39,713 bases of DNA from positions 61,722-101,434 of the forward strand of contig NZ_GG688331.1 in the NCBI RefSeq assembly GCF_000156195.1, read 5' to 3'. A model generated the notes under the pieces. The model searched no databases. It was not told where the DNA came from and saw only the letters and a list, made by a program, of their open reading frames with translations. Of the stretch, positions 8,515-16,092 are shown piece by piece. Made by a program: the position numbers and the translations under genes. This stretch comes from Bacteroides finegoldii DSM 17565 (GTDB lineage: Bacteria > Bacteroidota > Bacteroidia > Bacteroidales > Bacteroidaceae). Each line of letters starts with the position of its first letter. The stretch's first letter is position 1.

Positions 8515-8554
8515 AAAACGAGAGAGTTCCACAAAAGTGAGACTCTTTCGTTTT
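8515..8554. terminator. Bidirectional intrinsic terminator
   Basis: AAAACGAGAGAGT (8515-8527) pairs with ACTCTTTCGTTTT (8542-8554) with one mismatch. The A-run and T-run at the ends make it work in both directions between the convergent small gene and the mscS-type gene. Confidence 0.75.
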
Positions 8555-8575
8555 CTATTATATACGGTATAATAA

Positions 8576-9478
8576 TCAGCCTTGATGCACTGTAAGCTGC
8601 GGGAACGGGAAATTGATACCCTTTTCATTGAAGGTTTCGTAAATAGCCTTGTTAATGTCGAAATAAACTCCCCAATAATCTGAGCTGTTCACCCAAACAC
8701 GCGCAACTACATTCACACTGCTTGCGTCCAATGCATGAAGAGCTACAAACGGGGCGGGTTCATTCAGGATACGCTTATCGGCAGCAAGAATCTCATAAAC
8801 GACTTCCTGTACCTTGTCATAATCTTCTCCATAATCGATTCCTACAATCCACTCTACACGACGAGTCACCTGATTGCTATAATTGGTAACCACACCGCTA
8901 CTCATCGCTCCGTTCGGTACATAAATCACTTTGTTATCCGCAGTAGTTAGAATAGTGTGGAAAATCTGTATTTCTTTTACTGTACCCGAAACACCCTGAC
9001 TTTCAATCCAATCGCCTACTTTATAAGGTTTGAACAGCAACACGATCAGTCCTCCGGCAAAGTTCTGCAAGTTACCGGATAACGCCATACCGACAGCCAC
9101 ACCAGCAGATGCCAGCAAAGCCGCAAACGAAGTTGTTTCTACTCCCAAAGCACCGACAACCGAAATAATCAACAGGATAGTCAATAGGATATTCACCAAA
9201 CTCCGGACGAAAGTTTTGATACTTATATCAACCTTTCTCTTATCCATCAAACGCCCTACAAAATTTTTGAGCATCGAAATAAGGAAACGCCCTACAATAA
9301 AAACAATGACCGCTATCAGGATACGTTCTCCGGCACGAATACCGAAGTCTATCAGTTGCTGGGTTATCAATGAAAGCTTGTCCAAACCTTCAGCGTTGGC
9401 AATCGCCTCTTTCATCAGCTCATCTGCGGCCACTTGCACGGAATCCGCAGCTTGTGTTGCTTGGAATAATAGTAACAT
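8576..9478 (-). CDS. MscS-family small-conductance mechanosensitive channel
   Basis: A protein of 300 residues with three membrane segments. The pore helix is typical (ALLASAGVAVGMALSGNLQN), followed by the beta domain motif FKPYKVGDWIE and the C-terminal alpha/beta domain ending INFPFPQLTVHQG. It opens under membrane tension and releases solutes during osmotic downshock. The N-terminal ~50 residues before the first membrane helix are longer than in the smallest family members. The gene is divergent from the thiamine operon. Confidence 0.93.
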   Translation of the reverse strand: MLLLFQATQAADSVQVAADELMKEAIANAEGLDKLSLITQQLIDFGIRAGERILIAVIVFIVGRFLISMLKNFVGRLMDKRKVDISIKTFVRSLVNILLTILLIISVVGALGVETTSFAALLASAGVAVGMALSGNLQNFAGGLIVLLFKPYKVGDWIESQGVSGTVKEIQIFHTILTTADNKVIYVPNGAMSSGVVTNYSNQVTRRVEWIVGIDYGEDYDKVQEVVYEILAADKRILNEPAPFVALHALDASSVNVVARVWVNSSDYWGVYFDINKAIYETFNEKGINFPFPQLTVHQG

Positions 9479-9530
9479 AATCTAAATGTATTAAATGAAT
9501 AAATGATTGTTTGTCCTTTTCAACGAATTG

Positions 9531-9538
9531 CAAAGTTA
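9531..9538 (-). promoter_or_regulatory. -7 element for the mscS-type gene
   Basis: The minus strand reads TAACTTTG then CAA, an exact TAnnTTTG match about 52 bp before the start codon. Confidence 0.5.
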
Positions 9539-9568
9539 TATTGTTTTTAGCAAATCTAAAAGTTTTTT

Positions 9569-9599
9569 TTGCTTTCCTCCTGTAAATGCTGTATTTTTG
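9569..9599 (+). promoter_or_regulatory. Promoter of the thiamine-uptake operon
   Basis: TTG at 9569-9571 and TATTTTTG at 9592-9599 are exactly 20 bp apart. Transcription would begin just before the TPP riboswitch. Confidence 0.75.
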
Positions 9600-9608
9600 C
9601 ATCCGATT

Positions 9609-9690
9609 CACTAGTAGGGGTGCCTTAACATGACGGGCTGAGAACATACCCATAGAATCTGAACCGGGTAATGCCGGCGTAGAGAACTAA
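9609..9690 (+). ncRNA. TPP riboswitch (THI element)
   Basis: The conserved thi-box landmarks occur in order: AGGGGTGCC, then GGGCTGAGA, then ATACCCAT, GAATCTGAACCGGGTAATGC and CGGCGTAGAGAA. It lies directly before a TonB receptor gene that is followed by pnuT and a thiamine pyrophosphokinase gene. When TPP binds, expression of the operon should fall; with 12 bp between its end and the ATG, control of translation start is likely. Confidence 0.95.
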
Positions 9691-9702
9691 CAAATAAGCA
9701 AG

Positions 9703-11991
9703 ATGAAAAGAATTGTTATGATGGCCATCGCCTTATCGGGCGCAGGCTTCGCTGTCCATGCACAGACGAGTGCTAAAGCGGACAGTCTGAAAGTTGTAAA
9801 CCTGCAAGAAGTGCAGGTAGTATCCACGCGTGCTACGGCGAAAACTCCGGTAGCATTCACCAATGTAAGAAAAGAACAGATCAGTAAACAGAATTTCGGA
9901 CAGGATATCCCATTCCTATTATCTACCACTCCTTCCGTACTGACAACTTCAGATGCCGGGGCGGGAGTAGGATATACTACGATTCGCGTTCGCGGAACGG
10001 ACGCTACCCGTATTAACGTCACCGCCAACGGTATTCCGATGAACGATGCTGAGAGCCACGCCATCTTCTGGGTAAATACTCCCGACTTCGCCTCTTCTCT
10101 GGAAGATATGCAGATTCAACGAGGCGCAGGCACATCGACCAACGGTTCGGGAGCATTCGGCGCCAGTATCAATATGCGTACGCAAAGCATTTCATCCCAA
10201 CCATACGCCGAAGTTTCCGGCTCTTACGGTTCATTCAACACGCACAAAGAAACGGTCAAAGTCGGAACCGGGCTGATTAACAAATATTGGGCATTCGATG
10301 CGCGGCTCTCTAATATCCAGAGTGACGGATACCGCGACCGCGCCTCATCAGATCTGAAATCATATTTCGTGCAAGGCGGTTACTTCGGTGAGAGCACAAC
10401 GATCAAGTTTATCACTTTCGGTGGAAAGGAGAAGACTTATCATGCTTGGGACGGTATCAGTAAAGAACAACTGGAGAACGACCGGACATATAATCCGAAC
10501 GGAGTCATTCTGGATGATAATAAAGGAAAAGGTAATCCGATCGGCTTTTATGATGATCAAACGGATAATTACCGACAGACACATTATCAACTTCTATTCA
10601 ATCATATCTTCTCTCCGGCATGGAATCTGAATATCGCTTTCCATTATACCAATGGCTTCGGTTATTATCAGGAATACAAGAACGGACGCACATTGAAGGA
10701 ATATGGTTTGAAGCCTTTCTACCTGCCGGATAACAGCGAACCGCAGAAGAAAACCAATCTCGTACGCCAGAAGTTGGTGGATAGTGATTTCGGCGGTGGT
10801 ATCTTCTCTCTGAATTACCAGAATGAAAGACTGAACGCTTCGCTAGGCGGCGGACTCAACCGATACAGTAACGACCATTATGGAAAAGTTTTGTGGGTAA
10901 AGAATTATACCGAACAACTCGACCCGGAACATGAGTATTACCGTAATAACGGCGGAAAGACGGACGGGAATGTCTATTTGAAAGCCAATTACCAACTGAC
11001 CGGCAGCCTGAGTGCCTACGCAGATCTGCAATACCGTTATATCCGTTATACGATTGATGGGGATAATGATAAATGGGACTTCACCGCTACCCCCGAGCGT
11101 TTGCAGCGACTGGATGTGAGAGAACACTTCAGCTTCTTCAATCCGAAAGCCGGACTTTTCTGGCAAATCAATCCGAACCATAGCACATACGCCTCTTTCT
11201 CGGTAGCTCAGAAAGAACCTACCCGCAACAATTATACGGATGGAATGTTTGACGAACATCCCACAGCGGAGAAGTTATTGGATTATGAGTTGGGATATAC
11301 CTACCGTAGTGAATGGTTTACGGCCGGTGTAAACCTGTATTATATGGATTACACAGACCAGTTGGTATTGAACGGAAAGACCAATGATATAGGCGAAGCG
11401 ATGGCAGAGAACGTAAAAGACAGCTATCGCATGGGGGTCGAGTTGTCATTAGGCGCAAAATTCAATGATTGGCTGCGTTGGGATCTTAACGGCACATGGA
11501 GCAAAAACCGTATCAAGAACTACGTAGGTTACGTGTATGATGAAAGCCTGGTGAATGGTGAGATTGTCGATGACTTATATACGCAGACAGCTATCGAGGG
11601 TGGAAACACTCCGATCGCCTTCTCTCCTTCTTTCATCGGAAACAGCCTGATTACTCTCGGAAGCAACGGACTGGAAATTGCTCTCCAGTCACAATATGTC
11701 AGCCGCCAGTATCTCGACAATTTCGGTACAAAAGAGAATTCACTCGACGCTTATTTCGTCAATCACCTGAGTGCCTCTTACTCCTTTAAAACCCGCCACA
11801 CAAAGCGAATCACGATAGGAGCTACCGTCTATAACTTGTTCAATACGAAATATGAGACAAATGGATACTCCCAAAGTGTGGCACTTTATGAGAATGGGGA
11901 TAAGACAAAAACGTATGCGATAAAGCATGATCCACGCTTCTACCCGATGGCAGGTACCAATATTCTGGCACACCTCACCCTCCGTTTTTAA
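9703..11991 (+). CDS. TonB-dependent outer-membrane receptor for thiamine
   Basis: A protein of 762 residues. A signal peptide (MKRIVMMAIALSGAGFAVHA) is followed by a TonB-box-like stretch (LQEVQVVSTRA), a plug domain (about residues 45-165, with IRVRGTDATRINVTANGIPM and IQRGAGTSTNGSGAFGASIN) and a 22-strand barrel that ends in LAHLTLRF with a terminal Phe, as usual for BamA substrates. Its position behind a TPP riboswitch and ahead of pnuT and a thiamine pyrophosphokinase makes thiamine (or a phosphorylated form or precursor) the likely substrate. This operon type is known in gut Bacteroides. Confidence 0.92.
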   Translation: MKRIVMMAIALSGAGFAVHAQTSAKADSLKVVNLQEVQVVSTRATAKTPVAFTNVRKEQISKQNFGQDIPFLLSTTPSVLTTSDAGAGVGYTTIRVRGTDATRINVTANGIPMNDAESHAIFWVNTPDFASSLEDMQIQRGAGTSTNGSGAFGASINMRTQSISSQPYAEVSGSYGSFNTHKETVKVGTGLINKYWAFDARLSNIQSDGYRDRASSDLKSYFVQGGYFGESTTIKFITFGGKEKTYHAWDGISKEQLENDRTYNPNGVILDDNKGKGNPIGFYDDQTDNYRQTHYQLLFNHIFSPAWNLNIAFHYTNGFGYYQEYKNGRTLKEYGLKPFYLPDNSEPQKKTNLVRQKLVDSDFGGGIFSLNYQNERLNASLGGGLNRYSNDHYGKVLWVKNYTEQLDPEHEYYRNNGGKTDGNVYLKANYQLTGSLSAYADLQYRYIRYTIDGDNDKWDFTATPERLQRLDVREHFSFFNPKAGLFWQINPNHSTYASFSVAQKEPTRNNYTDGMFDEHPTAEKLLDYELGYTYRSEWFTAGVNLYYMDYTDQLVLNGKTNDIGEAMAENVKDSYRMGVELSLGAKFNDWLRWDLNGTWSKNRIKNYVGYVYDESLVNGEIVDDLYTQTAIEGGNTPIAFSPSFIGNSLITLGSNGLEIALQSQYVSRQYLDNFGTKENSLDAYFVNHLSASYSFKTRHTKRITIGATVYNLFNTKYETNGYSQSVALYENGDKTKTYAIKHDPRFYPMAGTNILAHLTLRF

Positions 11992-12008
11992 ATAAAATAC
12001 AGGCTCGA

Positions 12009-12620
12009 ATGATGGATATGAATTTCCTTGAAATGTTCGGTACAGTAGTCGGTTTAGTCTACCTTTGGTTGGAATACCGAGCAAGCATCTATCTTTGGAT
12101 AGCGGGTATCATCATGCCTGCTATCTACATCTTCGTCTATTACAAAGCGGGGCTGTATGCAGACTTCGGTATCAATATCTATTATCTGATAGCGGCGGTC
12201 TATGGATGGTTTTTCTGGATGTGGGGACGAAGAAAAGGAAAAAGCCGGGAATCTGCCGACATGGGAGAAAATGATAAATTGCAACAACTTTCTATCGTCC
12301 ATACTCCGCGTAGATATTATCTCCCTCTTTTCTTTGTATTTATCATTTCTTTTTTCGGCATTGCCTGGATACTTATCGAGTACACCGACAGTAACGTGCC
12401 GTGGTTGGATAGTTTCACTACGGCACTAAGTATTGTGGGTATGTGGATGTTGGCACGCAAGTATATCGAACAGTGGTTTGCCTGGATTCTTGTCGATATT
12501 GTCTGTTGCGGACTTTATATTTATAAAGACCTTTATTTCACCTCTGCTTTATACGGACTTTATTCCATTATCGCTATCTTTGGCTACTTTAAATGGAAAA
12601 GATTAATGAGCGTACAATGA
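12009..12620 (+). CDS. pnuT: PnuT, inner-membrane thiamine transporter (PnuC family)
   Basis: A protein of 203 residues with about seven membrane segments, characteristic of the PnuC family. Aromatic-rich stretches such as YGWFFWMWGRRKG and QWFAWILVDIVCCGLYIYKDLYF fit the family. PnuC proteins move unphosphorylated vitamin by facilitated diffusion, and uptake is driven by the kinase that traps the product. Here the kinase is the next gene, which overlaps by four bases. Location in a TPP-regulated operon supports thiamine rather than nicotinamide riboside. It follows the receptor gene by 17 bp. Confidence 0.9.
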   Translation: MMDMNFLEMFGTVVGLVYLWLEYRASIYLWIAGIIMPAIYIFVYYKAGLYADFGINIYYLIAAVYGWFFWMWGRRKGKSRESADMGENDKLQQLSIVHTPRRYYLPLFFVFIISFFGIAWILIEYTDSNVPWLDSFTTALSIVGMWMLARKYIEQWFAWILVDIVCCGLYIYKDLYFTSALYGLYSIIAIFGYFKWKRLMSVQ

Positions 12621-13240
12621 TAAACGAGCACTATATTCCTGAGGCTGTGATACTTGCCAATGGCGAATATCCTACCCATCCTCTTCCTTTGCGAATGTTG
12701 GAAGAGGCAAAATTCGTAGTTTGCTGTGACGGGGCAGCCAATGAATATATTTCACGCGGACATACTCCGGATGTGATTATCGGCGACGGTGACTCCCTTT
12801 CACCGGAATATAAGGAATTGTTTGCTCCTATCATCCACCGGATAGCCGACCAAGAGACGAACGACCAGACCAAAGCTGTCCTGTTTCTGCAAAAGAAAGG
12901 CTATCGGAAGATTGCTATTGTAGGAGCCACCGGCAAACGGGAAGATCATACATTAGGAAATATCAGTCTGCTCATAGACTATATGAAAGAGAATCTGGAA
13001 ATCAGGACTATCACCGATTACGGTGTATTTATGCCCGCCAGCGGTACACAGACATTCGAGTCGCATCCCGGTCAGCAAGTTTCCATTATCAATTTCGGAG
13101 CAAAAGGATTGAAAGGAGAAGAATTGGTTTATCCTCTCAGTGACTTTAGCAATTGGTGGCAAGGTACACTCAATGAGGCTACAGCCAATCAATTCACAAT
13201 CCATTGCATAGGAGAGTATCTTGTTTATCTTGCTCATTAA
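12617..13240 (+). CDS. Thiamine pyrophosphokinase
   Basis: A protein of 207 residues. It converts thiamine to TPP using ATP. The motifs VVCCDGAANEY, VIIGDGDSLS, DQETNDQTKA and GATGKREDHTLGN (metal and substrate binding) are those of TPK. I chose the ATG at 12617, which overlaps the pnuT stop codon as ATGA; the upstream ATG at 12593 would overlap pnuT by 28 bp. It completes the uptake-and-trap unit: outer-membrane receptor, PnuT channel, kinase. Confidence 0.93.
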   Translation: MINEHYIPEAVILANGEYPTHPLPLRMLEEAKFVVCCDGAANEYISRGHTPDVIIGDGDSLSPEYKELFAPIIHRIADQETNDQTKAVLFLQKKGYRKIAIVGATGKREDHTLGNISLLIDYMKENLEIRTITDYGVFMPASGTQTFESHPGQQVSIINFGAKGLKGEELVYPLSDFSNWWQGTLNEATANQFTIHCIGEYLVYLAH

Positions 13241-13247
13241 GACAAGA

Positions 13248-13451
13248 CTATGCCCCCAATTCCCGTTTCAACCACACCTTCATTACAGGATTGGGGGATA
13301 ATAACTTGACGCTTTTCAATTTGTCGGACTGTGTCAGACGACACGCTTTCTGCACCAGAGAGGTTTTAGGCCGAAACGCATCGGGATCTCCTACAACCAA
13401 CAAGTGACAATAAGCCGTATTTTAAATTTCCTCGTAAGACAAAACTTTCAT
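13248..13451 (-). pseudogene. Broken small gene downstream of thrC, in-frame stop
   Basis: Starting from an ATG at 13451, the minus strand reads MKVLSYEEI, a TAA stop, and then 57 more sense codons in the same frame to a TAG. The second part has good coding character (HLLVVGDPDAFRPKTSL ... NPVMKVWLKRELGA). This looks like a gene remnant with a nonsense mutation or internal deletion; the family is not recognised. It could alternatively be a short ORF beginning at a non-ATG codon. It lies 4 bp after the thrC stop. Confidence 0.5.
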
Positions 13452-13455
13452 ACGA

Positions 13456-14757
13456 TTAAAGCGCTAGTAGATACTTTTTGAAGTCCGCAAAGTCTTTAGA
13501 CATAGGCAAGCTCTTCTTTTCTCCTTTCATAAACTCCTGCAATTTGGCAGGGATTTCCACAGCCTCGCCAATAATACCTTCTACTGTTTCGAGGAATTTG
13601 GCAGGATGAGCTGTTTCCAAGAATACTCCGGTTTCACCTGGTTGCAAGCCGTCCATCAACGCACGATAACCACAAGCGCCGTGAGGGTCAAGCAGGTAAT
13701 GATGATCTTTCCAAGTCTCTTTCACTGTCTCGCGAATTTGCTCGTCGGTATAAGTAGTTCCCGAAATCTCGGCTGAGATAGCCGCATGAGAACCTCCGTA
13801 CAAATCGAGCACACGGGCAAAGTTACTCGGATCGCCCACGTCCATGGCGTTGGCAATGGTAGCAATGGAAGGACGGGGACTGTATTTACCGGTTTGCAGA
13901 TATTGATAGAAAATATCATTACGGTTGTTGGCGGCAATAAAACGCTTCACAGGCAAGCCCATCTTTTTGCCAAACAATCCGGCTGTGATATTTCCGAAGT
14001 TTCCGCTAGGTACACAGATCACTGCATTGTCCGCCTTTCCGGCACGTTTCAACTGGGCATATGCATAGAAATAATAAAACGCCTGCGGAAGAAAACGGGC
14101 TACATTGATGGAATTAGCGGAAGTCAAAGAAAGATGTTCATTCAACTCCTTATCCATGAAAGCCGATTTTACCAATGCCTGACAGTCATCGAATGTTCCG
14201 TCTACTTCGAGCGCAGTAATATTCTGTCCCAACGTAGTAAATTGCTTTTCCTGAATCTCACTGACCTTCCCTTTCGGGTAAAGCACATACACATGGATAC
14301 CTTCCACTCCTAAGAATCCATTAGCCACCGCACTTCCCGTATCACCGGAAGTCGCCACCAGCACATTTACGTTCTTCTGTCCTTCTTTCTTTATAAAGTA
14401 TCCCAGCAGACGTGCCATAAAACGACCGCCTACATCTTTGAACGCCAAAGTGGGACCGTGGAAGAGTTCGAGGGAATAAATATTCTCCGATACCTTTACC
14501 AACGGTACATCAAAACTCAAAGTATCATATACAATCTGCTTCAACGTTTCTGCCGGAACGTCTTCTCCAAAGAAAGCATCGGCCACACGATACGCTATCT
14601 CTTGAAAAGACAATGTATCAATCGTATCGTAAAACTCTTGCGGAAGAGATTTGATGGACATCGGCATGAACAAACCTTTGTCTGCGGCAAGACCTTTAAC
14701 GACTGCTTCTTGCAAAGAAGCGATCGGAGCCTGTTTATTGGTACTATAATATTTCAT
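13456..14757 (-). CDS. thrC: Threonine synthase
   Basis: A PLP enzyme of 433 residues that makes threonine from O-phosphohomoserine. The N-terminus (MKYYSTNKQAPIASLQEAVV) and the FHGPTLAFKDVG motif, with the predicted PLP lysine at residue 107, are typical, as are VATSGDTGSAVANGF and VPSGNFGNI. It is the last enzyme of the threonine pathway and the third gene of the thrA-apgM-thrC group. The 72-bp gap after apgM is almost filled by an inverted repeat, which may affect how much message continues into thrC. Confidence 0.95.
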   Translation of the reverse strand: MKYYSTNKQAPIASLQEAVVKGLAADKGLFMPMSIKSLPQEFYDTIDTLSFQEIAYRVADAFFGEDVPAETLKQIVYDTLSFDVPLVKVSENIYSLELFHGPTLAFKDVGGRFMARLLGYFIKKEGQKNVNVLVATSGDTGSAVANGFLGVEGIHVYVLYPKGKVSEIQEKQFTTLGQNITALEVDGTFDDCQALVKSAFMDKELNEHLSLTSANSINVARFLPQAFYYFYAYAQLKRAGKADNAVICVPSGNFGNITAGLFGKKMGLPVKRFIAANNRNDIFYQYLQTGKYSPRPSIATIANAMDVGDPSNFARVLDLYGGSHAAISAEISGTTYTDEQIRETVKETWKDHHYLLDPHGACGYRALMDGLQPGETGVFLETAHPAKFLETVEGIIGEAVEIPAKLQEFMKGEKKSLPMSKDFADFKKYLLAL

Positions 14758-14773
14758 TGTTATTATTTTAAGT

Positions 14774-14852
14774 TCACCACGGATTACACGGATTCACACA
14801 GATTAGAAATTATGAGAAAATAATCAGTGTTAATCCGTGTAATCTGCGGTGA
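14774..14852. repeat. Inverted repeat of the CACGGATTACACGGATT type
   Basis: Arms 14774-14805 and 14821-14852 (32 bp each) are complementary at 28 positions, with a 15-nt loop. The arm is itself made of repeats of GATTACACGGATTCACACA. The right arm overlaps the end of apgM and supplies its last codons and stop. It resembles the purine-rich inverted repeats at 21427, 24175, 28188 and 31496 in layout but has a different core sequence. Confidence 0.85.
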
Positions 14853-16065
14853 GTGTGAAATTCATGAATGCTTTTATAAACTCGTCTTCTTTCAGCAAAC
14901 CGTAACTACCGTTACAAGCAGCCACCTCATCGAACGTCTGCACCTCATCCGGCTCAATGCCCGGATACCAGATAAAGAACGGAACAGGCTCGGAGGTATG
15001 CGTACGAAGCTCGCAAGGAGTAGGATGATCGGGCAACACAGCGATTGCTACGGGTTCGTCCCAATCTTTCACAGCTTCGTAAATAGGACCTACGGCACGC
15101 TTATCAAGATTCTCGATCGTCAGGAGTTTCAAGTCGATGTCTCCTTCATGTCCGGCCTCATCGCTGGCTTCGATATGCAGATAAACAAAATCGTCAGTTT
15201 TCAGAGCTTCGAGGGCAGCGGCTACTTTATTTTCATAATTCGTATTATAAAGTCCGGTAGCTCCTTCTACGGCAATACGGCGCAAACCGGCATAGTAACC
15301 GATTCCGTTAATCAAATCGACTGCTGAAATCACAGCCCCTTTCTTGACTTGCGGAAAAGTCTCAGAGAAGGTAGGCATCTGAGGACGGTAACCGGGACTC
15401 CAAGGCCAGATACTGTTTGCCGGATCTTTGCCTTCGGCTATACGTTTCAAGTTCAAAGGATGATTCTTGAGCAGTTCCTGCGATTTCAGAATCAAGTCAT
15501 TAATCAGATCCGCCGTTTCCTGTGCTTCAGGCATCAACGGTTTCACCATCAACGGACGGAAAGGCTTCAAAGGCACATCATGCGGAGGCGTGCAGTCCAA
15601 TTCCTTATTACCGCCTTTAATAACGAGCAAGTGGCGGTACTGAACTCCCGTATGGAAACGTACGCGGTCATCCCCCAAATTTTCTTGCAGGTATTTTATC
15701 AACACGTCGGCTTCCTCAGTAGAAATATGTCCTGAAGAGTGATTCTTCAAGATTTCTCCCTCTACACAAATTAAGTTGCAACGCATTGCTATCTCCCCCG
15801 GTTGCAAGTCCACACCGATACTGGCAGCTTCCAGCGGTCCGCGACCTTCGTATACTTTCGGAAGGTCATATCCCAATACGGACATATTGGCAACCTCACT
15901 ACCCGGATGGAAACCTTCGGCTACGGTAATCAACCGTCCGTTACGTCCCATGCGGGCTAACTTATCCATATAAGGCGTCTTTGCATATTGCAGGAGCGTC
16001 TTGTTCCCTAATGACTTCACCGGCCAATCGGCCATTCCGTCTCCCAATATGATAATATGTTTCAT
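14830..16065 (-). CDS. apgM: ApgM-type phosphoglycerate mutase-like enzyme, proposed homoserine kinase
   Basis: A protein of 411 residues of the archaeal-type cofactor-independent phosphoglycerate mutase family (alkaline phosphatase superfamily). It starts KHIIILGDGMADWP (metal ligand Asp) and has metal-site motifs HIEASDEAGHEGD and VLPDHPTPC. No GHMP-type ThrB gene is seen in the window; this gene sits between thrA and thrC, and protein-family models name this subfamily a proposed homoserine kinase. I take the start at 16065 (MKHIII); the upstream in-frame ATG at 16080 would run into an interspersed repeat. The last eight residues (TLTADYTD) and the stop codon come from the adjoining inverted repeat, so the native C-terminus has probably been replaced. 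Confidence 0.88.
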   Translation of the reverse strand: MKHIIILGDGMADWPVKSLGNKTLLQYAKTPYMDKLARMGRNGRLITVAEGFHPGSEVANMSVLGYDLPKVYEGRGPLEAASIGVDLQPGEIAMRCNLICVEGEILKNHSSGHISTEEADVLIKYLQENLGDDRVRFHTGVQYRHLLVIKGGNKELDCTPPHDVPLKPFRPLMVKPLMPEAQETADLINDLILKSQELLKNHPLNLKRIAEGKDPANSIWPWSPGYRPQMPTFSETFPQVKKGAVISAVDLINGIGYYAGLRRIAVEGATGLYNTNYENKVAAALEALKTDDFVYLHIEASDEAGHEGDIDLKLLTIENLDKRAVGPIYEAVKDWDEPVAIAVLPDHPTPCELRTHTSEPVPFFIWYPGIEPDEVQTFDEVAACNGSYGLLKEDEFIKAFMNFTLTADYTD

Positions 16066-16074
16066 TTTAATAAG

Positions 16075-16090
16075 TCTCAACTCTCAACTG
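16075..16090. repeat. Fragment of the TTGAGAGTTGAGA repeat family between thrA and apgM
   Basis: TCTCAACTCTCAACTG fills most of the 27-bp gap between the thrA stop and the apgM start. The same sequence forms the arms of the in-frame repeat at 22992-23110. Confidence 0.6.
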
Positions 16091-16092
16091 AA

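Noticed and set aside
14774..14852. Terminator between apgM and thrC
   Set aside because: The hairpin is long but has no T-run on the minus strand, and thrC must be expressed with the operon; it is better described as an interspersed repeat.
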